A stretch of DNA of 64,000 nt from Candidatus Saccharibacteria bacterium oral taxon 488 (GCA_005697215.1 CP040003.1:620001-684000); one strand, 5' to 3'. Shown: positions 47,354-56,223, counted from the first letter of the stretch. Translations and numbers: made by a program. The notes: a model not told the origin generated them from the letters alone.

Positions 47354-48867
47354 GATTTTTTACCTCGCTGTTTAGTCGATTTTATTTTCGATCCGGCACG
47401 GTAAGTTGTGCCGGTTTTGAGTGGTTTTGATTCAGGCATATTAACAACGGTTGGATTATTTTTGCTGCGCGGATTTACGGCGTAGGTGATTTCCGCGTCG
47501 CCTTTTTTGTTTAGATAACTCACTTTCATCGGCGACTTTGTTTGACGCGCCACCGTTTCGAGAGTCGAGTGAACCCGGGCTTTTTTGGCGGCGTGAGTGG
47601 TATTCTTCACGCGCTGGGTCGTTTTGTGCGCCACTTTCGAGCCAGTGCCTGTCATGTAGCCGACGCCGTTCATAAACTGACCACCCAGCTTCTTTAGATT
47701 GCGCGCACCCATACTAACGAAACTAAATTGTATCATCACGCCTTGAACTTTTAATAAAGTCAGAATAGTTGCTATGCCTGCTACCATCGCCATCAAGGTG
47801 TCGGGAAATGCATTGTTACTGCCGCTAGTCGCCATACCAGAAAACAGCGACGACGCTAATTGCAATATAACCACATGGACAAACAAAACGAAAATTGTTG
47901 ATAAGAACGTCTTCATCGAAGTTTCGGCAAAATCACGAAACCCCGGCACTAACCACAACATACTTACCAGCGGTGACAGGACAGTGCCGATAAATAAAGT
48001 GATTAAACGCATAACATAATACACCAACAATATGACCGAGCAAATCAGAAAAGCCACCATGATCAGCAGCGCCGCCACGCCCTGACCAGACGTTTTTTCG
48101 ACAACTTTGATGAGCGTACTCCAGACGGTCGATGCACCCGAAATTTGGTTGACTGCCGAGATGAGAACGTTGGATAAACTAATGATGCCATCAATCAAAA
48201 ATATCGAGGTGTTCATCAGCAAAAATATCAGCGCTATGCGTGGCAGTAGGTGCTTGACTTCAACTTCGTCAAAACCAAAACTCGACGCGCTCATGACCTG
48301 AAATCCGACTAGCGCCACAACTAAAATTAACAGCACATCAGCGATGCCGACAATCGCTAGCCATAGATTAAACACGGCTTTATTGCTCGCCATCAACGGC
48401 GTCGATTTGGTGAAAAATTCTAGCGCGCTCAAAAATGGCGAGGCTATGGCGTTAATGATCGACGACAATAGCCCCGTCACAGCTTTGATGATCATCTCGA
48501 TCAAGCCGTTGTTTTCTGATTTGGGCGTGACTGCCTGTAGGTTCGGTAGGTTTGCGTCATTTGGATTTTGCACCGCTTGATACGAACCATTAAGGATAGA
48601 AACTATTGTCACGGCAGCCAGTACGATGACCAGCCCGATCACCGCTTTCTTGGCGATACTTTTAGCGTGCTCCATGCGGTCTGGTTTGCCGCTGCTGGTT
48701 ATGTAAATATAGCCAGCATGCGCCAAAAAGAAAGCGCAAGCCAGCGACGCAATGCCCGATAAGATTTTGGCTGTCGGCAAAACATAGTCGCGCACGGTTT
48801 TTATGGCGCCAGCCGCATCGGCAAAGAATACTAAATTGCTAGTGAAAATATCGACAAAGTCGAACAT
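47350..48867 (-). CDS. VirB6/TrbL-like channel protein with pilin-like head
   Basis: A 505-residue polytopic protein with about eight hydrophobic helices and a basic soluble tail. The head (GYIYITSSGKPDRMEHAKS followed by a helix) closely resembles the adjacent small pilin-like protein (GFTYITSSGNPEQLDKAKR plus helix). The remainder resembles TrbL/VirB6 inner-membrane channel subunits. It lies between the pilin-like and PrgI genes, the standard place for VirB6. The tail (KVAHKTTQRVKNTTHAAKKA) may bind DNA or partners. Confidence 0.8.
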   Translation of the reverse strand: MFDFVDIFTSNLVFFADAAGAIKTVRDYVLPTAKILSGIASLACAFFLAHAGYIYITSSGKPDRMEHAKSIAKKAVIGLVIVLAAVTIVSILNGSYQAVQNPNDANLPNLQAVTPKSENNGLIEMIIKAVTGLLSSIINAIASPFLSALEFFTKSTPLMASNKAVFNLWLAIVGIADVLLILVVALVGFQVMSASSFGFDEVEVKHLLPRIALIFLLMNTSIFLIDGIISLSNVLISAVNQISGASTVWSTLIKVVEKTSGQGVAALLIMVAFLICSVILLVYYVMRLITLFIGTVLSPLVSMLWLVPGFRDFAETSMKTFLSTIFVLFVHVVILQLASSLFSGMATSGSNNAFPDTLMAMVAGIATILTLLKVQGVMIQFSFVSMGARNLKKLGGQFMNGVGYMTGTGSKVAHKTTQRVKNTTHAAKKARVHSTLETVARQTKSPMKVSYLNKKGDAEITYAVNPRSKNNPTVVNMPESKPLKTGTTYRAGSKIKSTKQRGKKS

Positions 48868-48874
48868 GGACGGG

Positions 48875-49216
48875 TTATCCTCCGAAGGCTTGTCGCGCTA
48901 AGGTCGTTACGATGTTCGCCAAAACAAACGCCGCAATGACAATCGCCAGACCAATTGCTGACCACGTGATAGTGCGCTTTGCTTTGTCGAGCTGCTCAGG
49001 ATTTCCCGAGCTAGTGATATAAGTAAAACCGCCAGCAACAAAAAAGCCGGTCGCCACCAGACCGGCTAGCCCCGCCACTACTTGGATGACGCTTCGTATA
49101 AAATTCTCGACATTGCTGACGCCCGCCGGCGCAGCTAGGGCTACATTCGCCAGCACAAGTGGCGCTCCAACCGCGATAAATATTGCCGCCAAACAATATG
49201 TTTTTATTGACACCAT
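48875..49216 (-). CDS. VirB2/TrbC-like pilin candidate
   Basis: A 113-residue protein with a signal peptide (LAAIFIAVGAPLVLANVALA) and two hydrophobic helices separated by YITSSGNPEQLDKAKR, the layout of TrbC/VirB2 pilins. It is the first gene of the minus-strand T4SS operon and has an SD (AAGGGAG) before its start. 7 bases separate it from the VirB6-like gene. It may form a pilus or a non-pilus channel part. Confidence 0.75.
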   Translation of the reverse strand: MVSIKTYCLAAIFIAVGAPLVLANVALAAPAGVSNVENFIRSVIQVVAGLAGLVATGFFVAGGFTYITSSGNPEQLDKAKRTITWSAIGLAIVIAAFVLANIVTTLARQAFGG

Positions 49217-49325
49217 AAACTCCCTTTCACCAGAGCGTAAACTTTGTGTTTACTTCTGTTATTTTTACGTTAGCAGGCATTAATTTACTTGGCAAGACGG
49301 CACTTAAAAGTCTGTTGCAGCCATG

Positions 49326-49448
49326 TTAGTGTGTTAGTTTCTGGTAAGTTCGCTAAATTTATAGAGGTATAGTTATGTTTTAGTTTGAGTCAAAAATTAA
49401 ATTAACGAACTTACCAAAAAATGACATTTTATCGCTAACTTTACACTA
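49326..49448. repeat. Nested inverted repeats in the T4SS control region
   Basis: The 258-base gap 49217-49474 divides the T4SS operon from a divergent small gene. TGGTAAGTTCGCTAAATT (49342-49359) faces AATTAACGAACTTACCA (49400-49416), identical over TGGTAAGTTCG. Outside them, TTAGTGTGTTAG (49326-49337) faces CTAACTTTACACTAA (49434-49448). This suits an operator or a transfer-control site. I see no clear sigma-70 promoter for the T4SS operon in it. Confidence 0.6.
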
Positions 49449-49474
49449 ATAAAAATTACAAGTAAACTAAAAAC

Positions 49475-49783
49475 ATGGGCAAACTAAAATCTGAAAAGGT
49501 TGTTATATCTTCGCCGCTATCGTTTAGCGGTTCAGCAAAACGCATTTGGAAAATTACGGACGTAGATAATCCAGCGATAAAGGCACTGCTTGGTTTGGTG
49601 GCTGTCGTGCTCATTCTGTTTGCTTGGGTTTTTGTGGCGTTTTGGTATGTGCTGATTTACGTTGTTTTTGGAATTTTGTTCATTCCGTATCGGCTACTGC
49701 GGCGAAGTAGTCGCAAGCAAAAGCAAACAAAATTGCGGCATCGTGAAGTGCTGGAGGCAATAGAGAAAAATCGTAACTTATAG
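49475..49783 (+). CDS. Small two-helix membrane protein
   Basis: A 102-residue protein with a double hydrophobic segment (ALLGLVAVVLILFAWVFVAFWYVL and YVVFGILFI) and basic tail. Not recognised. It is divergent from the T4SS operon and its end overlaps the convergent hxlR gene by 6 bases. A TAAACT ends 6 bases before the ATG. Possibly an accessory T4SS membrane protein. Confidence 0.55.
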   Translation: MGKLKSEKVVISSPLSFSGSAKRIWKITDVDNPAIKALLGLVAVVLILFAWVFVAFWYVLIYVVFGILFIPYRLLRRSSRKQKQTKLRHREVLEAIEKNRNL

Positions 49784-50164
49784 CCGCCGCAACACGGTCG
49801 CGCGTTTCTTGTCGTAGGTCTTCTGGGATTTGTGCAGAGTTTCAGAATGAGAATCAAACCAAATAGTTATATCATCCGTTAGCTTTAATAATTCGAGACC
49901 GGTTTTTGTTAATTTATATTCAACTCGCGGCGGAATTGTCGGATAGAAAAAGCGCCGGACGATGTCGGCGCGTTCTAGCTGTTTGAGGTGCTCGGTGAGC
50001 ACTTTTTGAGTCACTCCCGGAAGAGAACGGTGCAATGCAGAATAGCGCTTAGTCTCAACACCAAGCGAAAGAATAATTGCGATAGTCCATTTGCGAAACA
50101 GTAGGCTTGTCATGAAATCGCGCGAATCGGCGTACTGATTTTTGGATACAGTAGTTTTTGTCAT
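49778..50164 (-). CDS. HxlR-family transcription regulator
   Basis: A 128-residue winged-helix protein: FRKWTIAIILSLGVETKRYSALHRSLPGVTQKVLTEHLKQLERADIV and YKLTKTGLELL, the HxlR pattern. The usual conserved N-terminal Cys is absent. It has a strong SD (GGGAGGT) before the ATG. It stands between the T4SS and the cargo block and may regulate either. A perfect 9-base stem-loop lies 55 bases upstream. Confidence 0.8.
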   Translation of the reverse strand: MTKTTVSKNQYADSRDFMTSLLFRKWTIAIILSLGVETKRYSALHRSLPGVTQKVLTEHLKQLERADIVRRFFYPTIPPRVEYKLTKTGLELLKLTDDITIWFDSHSETLHKSQKTYDKKRATVLRRL

Positions 50165-50219
50165 GGTTACCTCCCATTGATGTAAATGTATATTTGGCGC
50201 AGAATGGCTGATATAAAAT

Positions 50220-50244
50220 ATCTCTGGAGATGCCCTCCAGAGAT
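50220..50244. repeat. Perfect hairpin upstream of hxlR
   Basis: ATCTCTGGA (50220-50228), 7-base loop, TCCAGAGAT (50236-50244). There is no U-run after it on plus; on minus it is followed by the AU-rich ATTTTATAT. It could be an HxlR operator in the 240-base gap 50165-50404 or a leader hairpin. The plus-strand -10 TATACT for the Nudix gene is at 50390-50395. Confidence 0.5.
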
Positions 50245-50404
50245 GTGTATTAATAATGACCTCTAGGTAAATATAGCAGATTTTTGGTCAAATGTCAAAA
50301 TATTGCCCGGATAAACGCCTAAGTGTAAGTTATTAAAAGTACCTCGTGAAATTTATGCTGTGTTTAAGAAAATACTAACAATCCTATGCTATACTTAGAT
50401 ACAC

Positions 50405-50836
50405 ATGGCTTCAAAAAATATTATTCACCATTATAGTTCGGGAGGGGTTATCGTTAAAGATAATGAGGTTCTTATAATTGAATCACTACAGCCAGCCAAG
50501 GAATATTCTTTCCCTAAAGGCTCTATAGAACCCGGAGAACATAGCCGTGACACTGCAGTGCGAGAGATACTCGAGGAAACTGGATACCACGCAACGATCC
50601 TAGGATTTATTGATACCCTAATATATGAATTCTCAACAGGTGATGGCCACGTAGCAAAAGAGGTTTCATACTATGCTATGTCTATTAATAGTTCAGTACC
50701 TCGACAAGAACAACAGCTTCAGCCAGGAGAAAATATACGCCCCTTGTGGGTCAGCTTACCAAAAGCTTTTCAACTCCTCACCCACAAAAACACGAGACAA
50801 CTTCTTGCCATGGCAATTAAAATGTATCATCACTGA
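50405..50836 (+). CDS. Nudix hydrolase
   Basis: A 143-residue Nudix protein. The Nudix box is complete (G in KGSIEPGE, then REILEETGY, fitting G-x5-E-x7-R-E-U-x-E-E-x-G-U). The start SGGVIVKDNEVLIIES is typical of diadenosine polyphosphate and related Nudix groups. It should hydrolyse a nucleoside diphosphate-X compound. TATACT lies 9 bases before the ATG. The end overlaps the convergent kinase-like gene by 20 bases. First gene of the AT-rich cargo block. Confidence 0.85.
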   Translation: MASKNIIHHYSSGGVIVKDNEVLIIESLQPAKEYSFPKGSIEPGEHSRDTAVREILEETGYHATILGFIDTLIYEFSTGDGHVAKEVSYYAMSINSSVPRQEQQLQPGENIRPLWVSLPKAFQLLTHKNTRQLLAMAIKMYHH

Positions 50837-51773
50837 AGCAACAGCTGTTTACAGACTCCTCTATGGTGTAGTGCGAGAAAAAGTAATTTGCTAGGATAAA
50901 TATGGTACTTCTATCCTCTGGAGACATAGCAGCAACATTAAAAACAGTCAACAACCTCAGAGACATCATTACACACACCTCTCTATTAATTTTGCTAAGA
51001 ATACTTTTGTCTATGCCTTTTATATAGTACTCCATATAATCACGAATTATTCTTTGACGCGATGTATTGAGTCTTATCCACGCCCTACCGTCAGTATAAG
51101 TGATTTCTTTAGATCTGTTTAGCGGATTAGGCTCAGGATTCGCCCATTTCGCATATAGGGGTCCAAAATGGTTTCCTCCACACATAATGTGATGGATAAA
51201 TGTTGATATGTCAGTAGATAGCCTGTTCCATCCAGCCGCCTCAAAATCAACAAGATAGCCATTTTGAAATATATTCATATCATGAACATCCCCTTGAGAG
51301 GGTATAACGTATGTATTATTCATGTTCTTTTGCATATCTTTAACGTATTTCTTTACCATATAAAGCAGGTCGTTTCGTATATAGACGCTTAAGTCATTCA
51401 CGCTTTTTAGCGACTCATCCGCACAAAATTCCTCGTATTGTTTCAAGAGCTGCGGCGATTCTATCATATGCAATCGATTAATATAAAAAATTTTTGTGCC
51501 TCCAGCTTCAACATGAGACCAAATACCCATTGTGTTTGCAAGGTTAGACAGATCTTTGAAAAACTCAGACATATCTATACCCGTGCCACTACGAAGAATG
51601 TGAAATAATGTTTGATTGCCGGTATCACATAAGTCACTATATTCTATATAGAGACCTTTCTTGTTTATCGATATTATGCTTGGTACTCTTTTGTAATATT
51701 GCCTAAAGAAGTCATATCCAGCAAGCTCTAGTTCTAGATGTTCTATGTCAGAAAAATTTTTAATGAAGGTCAT
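50817..51773 (-). CDS. Aminoglycoside-phosphotransferase-fold kinase
   Basis: A 318-residue protein. The catalytic core is SQGDVHDMNIF (family pattern HGDxxxxN; here Gln replaces the first His) and LVDFEAAGW (DFE metal-binding motif), as in APH/choline kinase-like enzymes. The N-terminal lobe is divergent. It probably phosphorylates a small hydroxylated molecule such as a sugar or aminoglycoside. It overlaps the upstream Nudix gene by 4 bases, so the two are one operon and could act in sequence. Confidence 0.7.
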   Translation of the reverse strand: MTFIKNFSDIEHLELELAGYDFFRQYYKRVPSIISINKKGLYIEYSDLCDTGNQTLFHILRSGTGIDMSEFFKDLSNLANTMGIWSHVEAGGTKIFYINRLHMIESPQLLKQYEEFCADESLKSVNDLSVYIRNDLLYMVKKYVKDMQKNMNNTYVIPSQGDVHDMNIFQNGYLVDFEAAGWNRLSTDISTFIHHIMCGGNHFGPLYAKWANPEPNPLNRSKEITYTDGRAWIRLNTSRQRIIRDYMEYYIKGIDKSILSKINREVCVMMSLRLLTVFNVAAMSPEDRSTIFILANYFFSHYTIEESVNSCCFSDDTF

Positions 51774-52339
51774 TGTTTGCTAATAGCCTCTGCTATAGCG
51801 TCCCTAAAATGATATGGCCGTAAGTTTAGAGATGCCAAGTTCTCTACTGGAAGCCACATAGGATAATAAAATCCACGCTCAGAATTTCCGTTTCTGAAAG
51901 CCTCTGGGCTATCGTCACCAAGCGATAGTTCTATATTCTTATCGTTTACCACCGCTAAAAATACCCATACATCAGGCTCCATTTCTATAGCCTCTTCTTC
52001 GTACACGGTAAATTGATCTGCCTTAATAGAAAGCTCTTCATAAAGCTCACGGTTGACAGTATCTATAGCATTAAAATCTGCGCCCTCAACGCCCCCACCC
52101 GGCAGAACAGCATAACTGCACCCATCACGCTCTCTACCAATAATAGCAATATTTTTTCCATCATTGCTAAACAACAGAGCCCTACATCGTTTAGGCATAT
52201 CGCCACCTTCGACATTTTGAGCTAACATATCAATACGATTAATGCTGTCGGGCAATGCACTAATAAGATTGCGGACAATACCAAGATTGTTGCACATATA
52301 CTCCGACTTCTGATCTTTAAACTCCATAGGCATCTCCAT
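51770..52339 (-). CDS. Nudix-family protein
   Basis: A 189-residue protein with an N-terminal helical part and a Nudix domain (ALLFSNDGKNIAIIGRERDG). The Nudix box is atypical: GGGVEGADFN then VNRELYEELSI, with Asp near the usual first Glu and one extra residue before R-E. The start ATG (52337-52339) has TATAAT (52346-52351) ending 6 bases upstream; a longer frame would include the promoter. Co-transcribed with the kinase-like gene. Confidence 0.75.
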   Translation of the reverse strand: MEMPMEFKDQKSEYMCNNLGIVRNLISALPDSINRIDMLAQNVEGGDMPKRCRALLFSNDGKNIAIIGRERDGCSYAVLPGGGVEGADFNAIDTVNRELYEELSIKADQFTVYEEEAIEMEPDVWVFLAVVNDKNIELSLGDDSPEAFRNGNSERGFYYPMWLPVENLASLNLRPYHFRDAIAEAISKQ

Positions 52340-52387
52340 GAAACTATTATATACGACCATTACTGTATTGCAAATGCTTGCTGCTAC

Positions 52388-53059
52388 ATGATAAAATCAT
52401 CTCAACCTATGAAATTAACAGTTGAAACAAGGCAATCGGTTGCACCTCCTAGAAACAGCACAGAAAAACTTTTCATATGTTTAAGTGGCTCTAGTGAATC
52501 CGGCAAAAGTTCTTTTAGTAAAAGAATGCTACACGAGCATAGTGCAAATAGAATTAAATACTTAAAAGCTACACACTGTTATGGCACGTTAAATGGTGCT
52601 TCTGTTACAGATCCGTTCTATATGTTAAGTACAGCAGATGAGCATCAGCGTATGCAAAATGAAATAGGCACTTGGCAGACTATTGATCAGGTGGCAAGCG
52701 AGGGCAATCGTATATCGGTTATTGAGTCGCTCAAGCATCCAAACTTACTTCACAGTTTTGGAAAGGCCGCAATAGACGCGTGCATCTATGTCATATACAT
52801 AGATGCCGACATCAACATAAGAGTAGATCGTGAGTCTAGCCGACTAAATGTTTCCGGGGAAAAGATGCTAGAATACATTATAGACAAAGACTCTAGTAAA
52901 GCTGCCTGTGGACTATACGATATAAGAGAACGAGCTGATCTAGTTATACAGAATAACGGAACCGAGACGGAATACTATGCATGGATTGATGAATTTGCTT
53001 CTCACGTACATAAACTATATAACAGCAAAATAGATAGCCCCGGCATAGAGTACTTATAG
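52388..53059 (+). CDS. P-loop kinase-like protein
   Basis: A 223-residue P-loop NTPase: ICLSGSSESGKSSFSKRM is the Walker A, followed by a typical nucleotide or dephospho-CoA kinase-like layout, with CIYVIYIDADINIRVDRE near the lid region. Probably a small-molecule kinase; substrate unknown. Starts at 52388 or 52409 are both possible. It is divergent from the Nudix-kinase pair and its end overlaps the convergent glycosyltransferase gene by 6 bases. Confidence 0.65.
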   Translation: MIKSSQPMKLTVETRQSVAPPRNSTEKLFICLSGSSESGKSSFSKRMLHEHSANRIKYLKATHCYGTLNGASVTDPFYMLSTADEHQRMQNEIGTWQTIDQVASEGNRISVIESLKHPNLLHSFGKAAIDACIYVIYIDADINIRVDRESSRLNVSGEKMLEYIIDKDSSKAACGLYDIRERADLVIQNNGTETEYYAWIDEFASHVHKLYNSKIDSPGIEYL

Positions 53060-54964
53060 TGTTTCGACCAGGCGATGGAAACAGGCAAGAGCCTTCTTCG
53101 TATATTTTTCAACATCATGCCTGTTATTGAGTCTCGCACCTCTTGCTGACGCATATACATCTTGTAGTATTTTAGTGTTGTACTGTTGAACATGATCGGA
53201 TATAAGTTCGTCATAACTTTGTATATACTCCCCGCTCTGCACTAGTACACGCATACGCAACAAGTAAACGCAGGTCTTAGTGACAATGCGTAGCGCTTTT
53301 ACAGAAGAAGCTAGCGAATCACCTGCCCTAAAAAGTGTTTCGTGAACTATTCCTCTACACATTTCTTTATACTCATCAAGAGATAGGTATTGAAATTTAT
53401 CATTTGCAAAAACCGGAAACTTGAATGAACCATCTTTGTATAGAACTCCCTTTTGGGTATGATCTACATTACCTTCATGAAATAATATAAGATTCGGGAC
53501 TTCATGCTGCGATATGAGCGATGATTTAGACTGACTCAGAAGATATTGGGATGATATGTAATCTATACCAACTTTACATTTATAAATTGCTGTTAGATTT
53601 TGCTGAAATTTTCTAATCTTTGAAACTACCGCATCTGAAGCAGCTCCATTTTTACATATTACAACAATGTCAATATCACTCCATCCTGGTATGTAGTCGC
53701 CCTTTGCTACGCTACCAGATATGAATATTGCGTCAACCTCTTTTAATAACACCTTAGATCTATTCTTAAATACTTTTTCAAGTTCATCTTGCAGCTGCAC
53801 AACCGTTGGTATTGGTGTTGCCTGTGTAAGCACACGGCTATACACCTCCATATGGCTAGATGCTTGTTTCTCCTGTGAAAAAATAGATTTTGTTTGAACT
53901 GCTTGGCTTTCTCTGTGCTGCTCGGTCGTAAAAGTAGAGCCAGAGATTATTTGCTGCAGCTCTTGTATAGTTGAAAACGGATACGCATACTGCTTCATAA
54001 GTTTAATTATTTCCTCTTGGCCTGGTGAAACACGAATTGCAGTTCTTACTCCACTCGCAAGTGCCTCAATGCAAGATATGCCAAAGCCTTCGTAAAGCGA
54101 GCTCATTACTACTACATCAGATCCTGCAATAATTGAAGGCATAATACTATTATCAAAGCTTCCATGTTCTACGATGTTAACTTTCGGATATAATTCACGA
54201 AATTCAAGAATATCATTTGATCCAGCATTAACACCCGTTATCAGAACACTTATGTCCGCTCTTTCAGCAGGATCAAGGCCATCAACCGCCCGCAAACAGA
54301 ACCTGATATCCTTCCTAGGCCTATTGACAACAGGCATGGTGACTATCTTTTGGTCATCATCAATACGAAGCATTTTATGCAGCCTTTTTCTAGCTTTGCT
54401 AAAATCTTTATAGTAAAAGTAGTTTTCGTTTATAGATGTATATATTGTTTTTATGTTAGTATGGCTAACGCCATGTTTCAATAAATTATTGCGAAAACAT
54501 ACAGATGGAGCTATCCAAGTACTGTTAAGCCCTAGATCGTAGGCTAAACTAGCTAGTTCACCTTTACCATCTAGCTTTTCTGACATCCAGCCCGGCTCCG
54601 GTGTTCGGTGCTGTGTACATACGTAGGGGGTTTTAATTTGCTCACGAGTAAGACATGCAACGATAATAGGAATGGAGTGGAAAGCATGGATAATATCGGG
54701 TTTAATGGATGTAACTACAGCCTTGAAGTCGTCTATTAATTTTGCAGACAGAGAATTATTGTCGTATGCGTGTTGACAGCTCCTAAACCTATAAATACTC
54801 ACTCTTTCGTTCAAGTGATCGACACTGTCTTCTGTGCCGCTTGTCATAACGGCTATACTCGTGTCAGGATAGTGTGCAGTCAGTGCATTTACGAGATTAA
54901 GCGCATATGTTCCGCCGCCTCCCTTAATAGGAGGATACTCCATGCTAAATATTAAAATCTTCAT
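53054..54964 (-). CDS. GT4 glycosyltransferase fused to a nucleotidyltransferase domain
   Basis: A 636-residue two-part protein. Residues 1 to about 390 are a GT-B, GT4-type glycosyltransferase: LIFSMEYPPIKGGGGTYALNL, PDIIHAFHS, and the donor-site SSLYEGFGISCIEALASG. Residues from about 400 hold a nucleotidyltransferase: FISGSVAKGDYIPGWSDIDIVVI (GS-x-AxG...SDxD), as in aminoglycoside adenylyltransferases, followed by a helical domain. The start ATG (54962-54964) overlaps the NDK-like gene by 20 bases. No signal or membrane helix. A transferase with a second NMP-transfer site suggests modification of one small product in two steps. Confidence 0.8.
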   Translation of the reverse strand: MKILIFSMEYPPIKGGGGTYALNLVNALTAHYPDTSIAVMTSGTEDSVDHLNERVSIYRFRSCQHAYDNNSLSAKLIDDFKAVVTSIKPDIIHAFHSIPIIVACLTREQIKTPYVCTQHRTPEPGWMSEKLDGKGELASLAYDLGLNSTWIAPSVCFRNNLLKHGVSHTNIKTIYTSINENYFYYKDFSKARKRLHKMLRIDDDQKIVTMPVVNRPRKDIRFCLRAVDGLDPAERADISVLITGVNAGSNDILEFRELYPKVNIVEHGSFDNSIMPSIIAGSDVVVMSSLYEGFGISCIEALASGVRTAIRVSPGQEEIIKLMKQYAYPFSTIQELQQIISGSTFTTEQHRESQAVQTKSIFSQEKQASSHMEVYSRVLTQATPIPTVVQLQDELEKVFKNRSKVLLKEVDAIFISGSVAKGDYIPGWSDIDIVVICKNGAASDAVVSKIRKFQQNLTAIYKCKVGIDYISSQYLLSQSKSSLISQHEVPNLILFHEGNVDHTQKGVLYKDGSFKFPVFANDKFQYLSLDEYKEMCRGIVHETLFRAGDSLASSVKALRIVTKTCVYLLRMRVLVQSGEYIQSYDELISDHVQQYNTKILQDVYASARGARLNNRHDVEKYTKKALACFHRLVETL

Positions 54965-55502
54965 GACCAAGCCTCGGGTAAATATCATCAATGGAGATGC
55001 CTTTTTCTAAAGCTATAGTTTCTATATTGCTTAAATCGACTTCATCGTGCGGTGAGTGAATGCGATTTCTCACAAAAAATGGAGCTTGAAACCAGAACGA
55101 ATGGGAGCTAAAGTCATCAGGCTTTGAAAACGGAAAATTTGAACGGATAGTATCTTCCGTATCACGACCTACTTTACCCTTAACTGACTCAAGATGTAAA
55201 AGGGCATCGCTAGTGTTTGCGAAACCTTGTGCATTTAGGCCTACCAGTAGGTTATCTCCTCTCATTGCTATAGCATTCATAGCAATGAGTATCTCACGCA
55301 CTTCGGTTGGATCAACTTCGTGCTCGTGTTTATATATATGCAATACATCACTAATTGTTAAATTTATTATATGGCGTGATACTACCCTCAACCTCTCTGT
55401 TTGGTCCAGTCTATCAACTATAGCGTCAGCTATACCATCCTCAATGGCATCATTTTTAACTATAGCTAGTACATCATGCGAGGGCTTGTTAATTTCTGAC
55501 AT
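54945..55502 (-). CDS. Nucleoside-diphosphate-kinase-like protein
   Basis: A 185-residue protein I match to the NDK fold by pattern. The start DVLAIVKNDAIEDGIADAIVD resembles NDK T-x-x-I-I-K-P-D-A; the middle ESVKGKVGRDTEDTIRSNF resembles the NDK segment ending G-T-I-R; and the last part NRIHSPHDEVDLSNIETIAL resembles the active site N-x-x-H-G-S-D-S followed by E-I-A-x-F. The catalytic His is present, but Gly and Ser around it are changed. It may use an unusual substrate. It overlaps SDR by 14 bases and GT4 by 20 bases. Homology is inferred by eye. Confidence 0.55.
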   Translation of the reverse strand: MSEINKPSHDVLAIVKNDAIEDGIADAIVDRLDQTERLRVVSRHIINLTISDVLHIYKHEHEVDPTEVREILIAMNAIAMRGDNLLVGLNAQGFANTSDALLHLESVKGKVGRDTEDTIRSNFPFSKPDDFSSHSFWFQAPFFVRNRIHSPHDEVDLSNIETIALEKGISIDDIYPRLGHEDFNI

Positions 55503-56223
55503 TAAAACCTCCATCGACTATTAGGTTTTGTCCCGTAATGTGCGACGAGCTATCGCTCGCAAGAAACATAATGGCTGATGCCACCTCCTCTGTAGTTGCT
55601 GGCTGTTGGAGTAAATTACTTTTAGTAGATGCTATAGTTAACTCGTCCCAGGACTTACTCATATCTGTTAACGTAAAGCTCGGAGAAACAGCATTAACAC
55701 GAATAAAAGGACTGTAGTGCTTTGCCATAGTTTCTGTCACATTGAGCAGGGCAGCCTTTGAGGCAGAATATGCAGCTACTCTGTCAGACGCAGACCCGTG
55801 TACGCCCCGGATTGAGGCCACATTAACAACAGCACCTCCCGACCGGATGTTGTCACGTAATGCAGTAACTACATTGACAGCCCCTAGTACATTAACGGCG
55901 AAATGATCCATCCAGTTTTTAGTCGCGTAGTCGTTATAGGATTGAGGCATGACAATACCAGCACAATTTACAACGGACGACAAACATGGATACTTCTGTG
56001 TCAGTCTCTTCATTGCGAAATCAACAGCCACCTTATTTGACACATCAAAGTAGTAAATGTCACACTTAAGCATCTTCGCCAACACCAACCCCTTTTCACT
56101 TTCTTTTCTGCCGTGTAAGATGACTGTATATCCTACTTTGATTGCGGCCTCAGCAACGGCTCTACCAATACCTCTAGTTGAACCTGTGATAAAAATTACC
56201 CTATTGTTTACATTCGTTATCAT
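55489..56223 (-). CDS. SDR-family oxidoreductase
   Basis: A 244-residue classical short-chain dehydrogenase. Cofactor motif ITGSTRGIGRAVAEAA, VVNCAGIVMPQS, catalytic SIRGVHGS, YSASKAALLNVTE (Tyr-x3-Lys), and the C-terminal ITGQNLIVDGGFNVRN. Like FabG-type enzymes it would act on a ketone or alcohol with NADP(H), but there are no fatty acid genes nearby. First gene of the minus-strand SDR, NDK-like, GT4-NTase operon. TATGAT lies 5 bases before the ATG. Confidence 0.88.
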   Translation of the reverse strand: MITNVNNRVIFITGSTRGIGRAVAEAAIKVGYTVILHGRKESEKGLVLAKMLKCDIYYFDVSNKVAVDFAMKRLTQKYPCLSSVVNCAGIVMPQSYNDYATKNWMDHFAVNVLGAVNVVTALRDNIRSGGAVVNVASIRGVHGSASDRVAAYSASKAALLNVTETMAKHYSPFIRVNAVSPSFTLTDMSKSWDELTIASTKSNLLQQPATTEEVASAIMFLASDSSSHITGQNLIVDGGFNVRN

